This document shows positions 6,421 through 9,276 of a DNA stretch of 9,276 bases, in pieces. How positions within the stretch are numbered: the stretch's first letter is position 1; every line of letters begins with the position of its first letter. Made by a program: the position numbers and the translations under genes. This DNA comes from Fidelibacterota bacterium. Lineage in GTDB: Bacteria; Fidelibacterota; Marinisomatia; Marinisomatales; S15-B10. The notes below the pieces were generated by a model. It ran no database searches. It was not told the DNA's origin and was given only the letters and a program-made list of their open reading frames with translations. The stretch lies in assembly GCA_002691365.1 (NCBI GenBank), contig NZHL01000011.1, positions 85,273-94,548 of the forward strand, written 5' to 3'.

Positions 6421-6992
6421 GAAGCTAAGGTTGAATCTGAAGTCACAGTAACAGCAACTGGATTTGTGCTAGTATAATCTGCGTGACCATCATGCATAAG
6501 AGTAAGAGTAAAAGAAGTTGAGCCTGCAGATACACCTGTTATCGCAACCATATATCCTTCTTCATGTTCTTCATGCTCCTCTTCATCTTCATGTTCCTCT
6601 TCATCATCATGTTCATCTTCATGATGCTCAGTTGAAACTATAGCAATAGCTGCATCATTTCCACTTACAACTACTTCTGGTGAACCTTCTTCATGTTCTT
6701 CATCATCATGGTCTTCGTCACCATGATCATGATCATCATGACCTTCATCAGAATGTTCAATTTCATTGCCTTCATCATCTAGAAAATGAACTGCAAGTTC
6801 AATTTCTTGACCAACAGCAACAGTAACATTATTTGTTACAATCGCACCGGCAAACTCTCTATATACTTCTTCTTCATTATATTCTAGAATAAAGCCATCT
6901 GCATCTGTATGTTCTTCATCAACAATAACTTCTTCAGATTCACATGATATTAGAATAAATGAAAGTAAAAATAAAAAAGCGTTTTTTTTCAT
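6414..6992 (-). CDS. His/Asp/Glu-rich metal-binding lipoprotein, first gene of the six-gene operon
   Basis: This is a 192-residue exported lipoprotein. The N-terminus is MKKNAFLFLLSFILISC, with lipobox LISC putting the lipidated Cys at 17. Two very acidic, His-rich blocks (about 77-102 and 122-146) carry most of the 16 His residues, with many Asp and Glu. They interrupt what looks like a small beta-sandwich: strands near 41-76, 106-120 and 147-186. Two further motifs flank the core, EEHTDADGF (26-34) and LMHDGHADY (165-173), and could form a structured metal site separate from the flexible blocks. I chose ATG 6992 over an upstream ATG at 7040 because AGGAG lies five bases before it and it gives a clean signal peptide. 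It directly precedes a ZnuD-like receptor, so a role in capturing or storing zinc (or nickel/copper) and passing it to the receptor is likely. I recall similar uncharacterised proteins in other phyla but know no experimentally studied member. Confidence 0.85.
   Translation of the reverse strand: MKKNAFLFLLSFILISCESEEVIVDEEHTDADGFILEYNEEEVYREFAGAIVTNNVTVAVGQEIELAVHFLDDEGNEIEHSDEGHDDHDHGDEDHDDEEHEEGSPEVVVSGNDAAIAIVSTEHHEDEHDDEEEHEDEEEHEEHEEGYMVAITGVSAGSTSFTLTLMHDGHADYTSTNPVAVTVTSDSTLASN
6558..6757 (-). repeat. Two low-complexity His-Glu-Asp codon tracts inside the lipoprotein gene
   Basis: About 6558-6629 and 6686-6757 consist almost only of GAA, GAT, GAG and CAT codons, seen on the plus strand as runs of TTCATC, TTCATG and CATCAT units. 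They encode the two metal-binding blocks. The repeats are imperfect, without a fixed period. Such tracts are prone to slippage, so block length may vary between strains. Confidence 0.65.
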
Positions 6993-6997
6993 TTTTT

Positions 6998-7002
6998 CTC
7001 CT
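6998..7002 (-). promoter_or_regulatory. Strong Shine-Dalgarno site of the His-rich lipoprotein
   Basis: The minus strand reads AGGAG, then five A residues, then ATG at 6992. It is the clearest ribosome binding site in the window and decides the start codon. Since the receptor and ATPase genes use GTG and TTG with no visible site, the lipoprotein is probably made in much larger amounts than the rest of the operon. Confidence 0.75.
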
Positions 7003-7040
7003 AAGGGGTTTTTTATTAACATTAAAAAAAAGTAACACAA

Positions 7041-7070
7041 TAGATTATTAGACTAATGATTATTTAAAAA
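7041..7070 (-). promoter_or_regulatory. Candidate operator/promoter of the operon
   Basis: The 99-base gap between the small membrane protein gene and the lipoprotein contains ATTAGACTAAT (7047-7057), a 5-1-5 inverted repeat. The flanks continue to match partly and contain ATAATC as a direct repeat. The size and AT-rich dyad shape are in the range of Fur/Zur-type metal-regulator boxes, and it lies about 55 bases before the start codon, a suitable place. No good -35/-10 pair stands out, and AT-rich DNA gives such dyads by chance. Confidence 0.25.
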
Positions 7071-7091
7071 GGTTAAATTTTAAAAAAATTA

Positions 7092-7271
7092 TTATTTACT
7101 TAATGTAGTAAAAATGTATACTATAAAAATAATTACTGCTAGAAGTTGAAAGCGATCGTCAATTTTTTTCCCATTTATAGTGCCTACTCTAGCATTCCAG
7201 TATATCAATCCACAAACCACAGCAATTGCAATTGTTACCATCCACTGACCATTGTTTAGTAATTGTTCCAT
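7092..7271 (-). CDS. Small two-helix membrane protein, 59 residues, unknown function
   Basis: An ATG at 7271 opens a 59-codon frame ending in TAA at 7092. The product starts MEQLLNNGQW and has a first hydrophobic segment (about residues 11-25, MVTIAIAVVCGLIYW). A polar loop with N26, R28, G33, K35, K36 and DDRFQ (38-42) follows, then a second hydrophobic segment (about 43-57, LLAVIIFIVYIFTTL) and a C-terminal Lys. This helix-loop-helix pattern, with a charged turn exactly between two segments of membrane length, is hard to get by chance and supports a real gene. The basic loop favours a cytoplasmic loop with both ends outside. I do not recognise the family. It lies 99 bases upstream of the lipoprotein on the same strand, so it could belong to the operon or have its own promoter. 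No clear Shine-Dalgarno site is seen. Confidence 0.6.
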   Translation of the reverse strand: MEQLLNNGQWMVTIAIAVVCGLIYWNARVGTINGKKIDDRFQLLAVIIFIVYIFTTLSK

Positions 7272-7384
7272 ACTCTAATTTATATAAAATATTTTTTTAT
7301 AGTAACATAGAAACTATTAAATAAAATAAAGTTGATTTTAATTAAAATGATTAATAAGTTGTATAAAATTGGAAAAAAATTATT
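7272..7384. promoter_or_regulatory. Divergent intergenic region between the small membrane protein and the amidase-like gene
   Basis: These 113 bases are almost pure A/T. On the minus strand TATAAA at 7296-7301 is about 24 bases before the ATG at 7271. On the plus strand TATAAA at 7362-7367 is 17 bases before the ATG at 7385, with GGAAAA at 7371-7376 as a weak ribosome site. Neither has a convincing -35 partner. A perfect 14-base palindrome, ATTTTAATTAAAAT, lies at 7335-7348. Divergent promoters must be somewhere here if both genes are expressed, but the exact boxes are guesses. Confidence 0.3.
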
Positions 7385-7657
7385 ATGATAACAATGATAA
7401 TAAATGCATTTTTCGCTTTATCTCTTTCCGTTTCTGGTGGACATATAATTGATGCTAAGTTTGGATTACATCATTACAGTGATAAAGATTATGAGGAATT
7501 ATTTTATTTAAAAAAGAAAGTTACAGTTTCTAAGAAATGTATTAGACATAATGAAAATGAGAATATAAAAAAATTAGTTCTACATCATACTGCTGGTGGT
7601 GAAACTGCAAGAAAAACTGTTTATGTTGTTACTAAAAATAAGGAAAAAGACTCCTGA
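7385..7657 (+). pseudogene. Probable truncated peptidoglycan (N-acetylmuramoyl-L-alanine) amidase-like gene
   Basis: This frame encodes 90 residues. The N-terminus is a weak signal-like hydrophobic stretch (4-17). It is followed by a charged region (23-60) and then IKKLVLHHTAGGETARKT (61-78). The V/I-x-HHTAGG-x-TA pattern is the opening strand of Amidase_2/PGRP-type zinc amidases, where a His of this motif binds zinc. In those enzymes the domain runs on for about 100 more residues and includes a second His and a Cys ligand. Here the frame stops 18 residues after the motif, and none of the three forward frames across 7640-7710 resumes amidase-like sequence. The simplest reading is a gene cut by deletion or recombination near 7640. 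It also sits where base composition changes. Alternatively it is an intact short protein that only resembles an amidase start. As it stands it cannot form an active site. Confidence 0.5.
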
Positions 7658-7710
7658 AATCCTTTAAGATACATCTATCATAATTCCTTGCAGTTACAGT
7701 AAAGTGGTTT

Positions 7711-9276
7711 CTAGAAGTCAATACCGTTTAATTTTTCCTGTTCCTCCATTAATTCTAAATACTCATCTTCTAAACGATTCATAATTCCCATTGCTTTTTG
7801 CAATAATTCATAGTCATCTCCAATGGATGGATCTTGAGTTATCTCACGCTGTTCATTAATATCTTTTTCAATGACCTTAAACCGTTTCTTAATCCACGCC
7901 AGTCTATTGCGGGTTTTCTTTTTTTCTCTATAATTAGAATTTCCTTTGCGTTGGACTTTTACTGTTGAAGAGAAAGTTTCTTCTGATTTTTCTTCCTGTT
8001 TTTTCCATTCGTAATATTCATAATTTCCCTTAAATAGGCGAATGTTTCCACCCCCAACTTCACAGGTAAGATTTGTTACATTGTTTAAAAAATGGCGATC
8101 ATGGGAAACGCAAACAATAGACCCAGAGAATTGTATGAGTGCTCGCTCAACCACATTACGAGTCATCATATCAAGATGATTTGTAGGTTCATCTAATAAT
8201 AGTAAATGGGAAGGTTTTATCAACATCCTTGCTAAAGCCACCCTTGCTTTTTCACCACCAGAAAGCACTTTAACATATTTTTTAATTTCATCTCCAGAAA
8301 ACATAAAGCTACCCAAATAAGTTCTCATTTCCGTCTCGCTCCAGCCGGTACTTACTTTTTGAATGGATTCAAAAACGGTATCATTAGGATCTAATGTTTC
8401 CAATTGATGTTGAGCATAATAGGCTCTATCTGTATTTGAGCCAATCTGAATTGCACCGGAAGAAACGGATTCAACACCGGCTAACATTTTTAATAGTGTT
8501 GATTTTCCTGCACCATTATGTCCAACCAACCCAATTTTTTCTCCACGTTCCACTAACATATCCATATTATTAAATACTTTGATATCTCCATAATGCTTGT
8601 TCACATTTTGGCACGATATGACATTCAAGGGCGATCGTTTTACCTGAGGTAATCTCAAATGCATGTTATGTTTTTCTTCAATAGGAGCTTCAATTTTTTC
8701 CAATTTATCCAGCATTTTTACTTTGCTTTGAACAAGAGTTGCTTTGCTGCTTTTAGATCGAAATCTATCTATGAAGCGTTGTGTATTTTTAATCTGTTTT
8801 TGTTGATTGCGATATGCATTCTTGTGCTGTTCTATCCGCAATGCTTTTTCTTCAGTAAACTTTGTATAATTCCCGTAATATAGCGTAATTTTTTTTAGAT
8901 CAATTTCAAGAATATTATTTATGGAACGATCTAAAAAAGATCTATCATGACTAATCATAACCAATCCACCTCTCCAATTGGATAAAAATAATTCAAGCCA
9001 AATGGTAGCCTCCAAATCTAAATGATTAGTAGGTTCATCTAAAAAAAGTATATCTGGTTCTTGTAAAAGAATAGACGCTAGTGCCACACGCATTCTCCAG
9101 CCTCCACTAAATACATCCATAGGCTGTGTAAATTGTTCATCAGAAAATCCAAGACCACTCAATATTTTTTTTGCTTTGTCTTCAAGATTCCAACCACCCA
9201 AGGATTCAAAACGATGCTGTGCATCACCCAGCTTATTTATTAATTCCATATTGTTATGATCTTTGGAAATAGCTTC
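7711..9276 (-). CDS. ABC-F family ATPase (ribosome-associated), N-terminus beyond the window
   Basis: The frame is open from the right edge (nine codons before the Met at 9249) to TAG at 7711-7713, giving 521 visible residues. Numbering from Met-9249: domain 1 keeps its signature FSGGWRMR (47-54), Walker B ILFLDEPTNHLD (67-78) and H101, but its Walker A lies outside. The inter-domain linker (about 131-185), with a basic RFRSKSSKA segment, is the part that reaches the ribosomal P-site tRNA in ABC-F proteins. Domain 2 has Walker A GHNGAGKST (243-251), signature LSGGEKAR (329-336), Walker B LLLLDEPTNHLD (349-360) and H383. A Lys/Glu-rich C-terminal tail (about 440-508) forms a coiled coil as in Uup and some YdiF/YheS-like proteins. 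There are no membrane segments, so it is not a transporter. It is G+C-richer than the genes to its left, consistent with a conserved housekeeping translation factor. The exact ABC-F subtype is not resolved. Confidence 0.93.
   Translation of the reverse strand, partial: EAISKDHNNMELINKLGDAQHRFESLGGWNLEDKAKKILSGLGFSDEQFTQPMDVFSGGWRMRVALASILLQEPDILFLDEPTNHLDLEATIWLELFLSNWRGGLVMISHDRSFLDRSINNILEIDLKKITLYYGNYTKFTEEKALRIEQHKNAYRNQQKQIKNTQRFIDRFRSKSSKATLVQSKVKMLDKLEKIEAPIEEKHNMHLRLPQVKRSPLNVISCQNVNKHYGDIKVFNNMDMLVERGEKIGLVGHNGAGKSTLLKMLAGVESVSSGAIQIGSNTDRAYYAQHQLETLDPNDTVFESIQKVSTGWSETEMRTYLGSFMFSGDEIKKYVKVLSGGEKARVALARMLIKPSHLLLLDEPTNHLDMMTRNVVERALIQFSGSIVCVSHDRHFLNNVTNLTCEVGGGNIRLFKGNYEYYEWKKQEEKSEETFSSTVKVQRKGNSNYREKKKTRNRLAWIKKRFKVIEKDINEQREITQDPSIGDDYELLQKAMGIMNRLEDEYLELMEEQEKLNGIDF

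Noticed and set aside
6993..7040. Upstream ATG at 7040 as the lipoprotein start
   Set aside because: It would place 16 residues before a clean lipoprotein signal peptide, and the AGGAG site lies exactly before ATG 6992.
7335..7348. Perfect 14-base palindrome ATTTTAATTAAAAT as an operator
   Set aside because: It consists only of A and T in nearly pure A/T sequence, where such palindromes are expected by chance; noted in the intergenic entry only.
7092..7657. Small membrane protein and 90-residue gene as a divergent toxin-antitoxin pair
   Set aside because: The 90-residue product looks like an amidase start, there is no DNA-binding or toxin motif, and divergent order is atypical for such modules.
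8659..8883. A 74-codon plus-strand frame with a hydrophobic, Phe/Cys-rich product
   Set aside because: It lies wholly inside the strongly supported ABC-F gene on the opposite strand and its composition is what the antisense of Lys/Glu-rich linker codons would give.
1..9276. tRNA, rRNA, CRISPR array, transposase, integrase or phage structural genes
   Set aside because: No cloverleaf-like block, regularly spaced repeats, transposase or integrase frame was seen on either strand.

Overview
The window is AT-rich DNA from a diderm (Gram-negative) bacterium. A TonB-dependent receptor with a carboxypeptidase-regulatory-like N-terminal domain, an exported lipoprotein, a LolA-like exported protein, mostly weak Shine-Dalgarno sites and very tight gene packing would fit an uncultured marine lineage of the FCB/Marinimicrobia kind. 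That placement is an inference.

Layout. Positions 1-743 (+ strand) hold the 3' end of a gene whose C-terminus resembles SelO/YdiU protein adenylyltransferase, followed 5 bases later by a class I SAM methyltransferase. The methyltransferase converges, with only two bases between stop codons, on the end of a long minus-strand gene run. That run spans 6992 down to 746 and reads as one six-gene operon: a His/Asp/Glu-rich lipoprotein, a ZnuD-like TonB-dependent receptor, an exported alkaline-phosphatase-superfamily enzyme with a complete set of two-metal ligands, an ABC ATPase with a Glu in the Q-loop position, its ABC-2 type permease, and a LolA-like periplasmic protein. Gaps are 20, 25 and 31 bases, then overlaps of 8 and 4 bases. 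Upstream lies a 59-residue two-helix membrane protein on the minus strand (7092-7271). Divergent to it is a 90-codon plus-strand gene that looks like the beginning of a peptidoglycan amidase cut off after its first zinc ligand. The right end (7711-9276, minus strand) is an ABC-F ribosome-associated ATPase missing its N-terminus at the window edge.

How the genes may work together. The receptor's plug and barrel motifs match the zinc-receptor (ZnuD) group, and the His-rich lipoprotein is an obvious zinc or other transition-metal ligand. I therefore read the operon as a surface metal-acquisition locus, with a zinc-type phosphatase as a possible client. The downstream ABC exporter plus LolA-like protein has no obvious place in known zinc import and is the least explained part. 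G+C content rises clearly near 7650, exactly where the amidase-like gene is cut short, which suggests an island edge, a deletion junction or a contig join.
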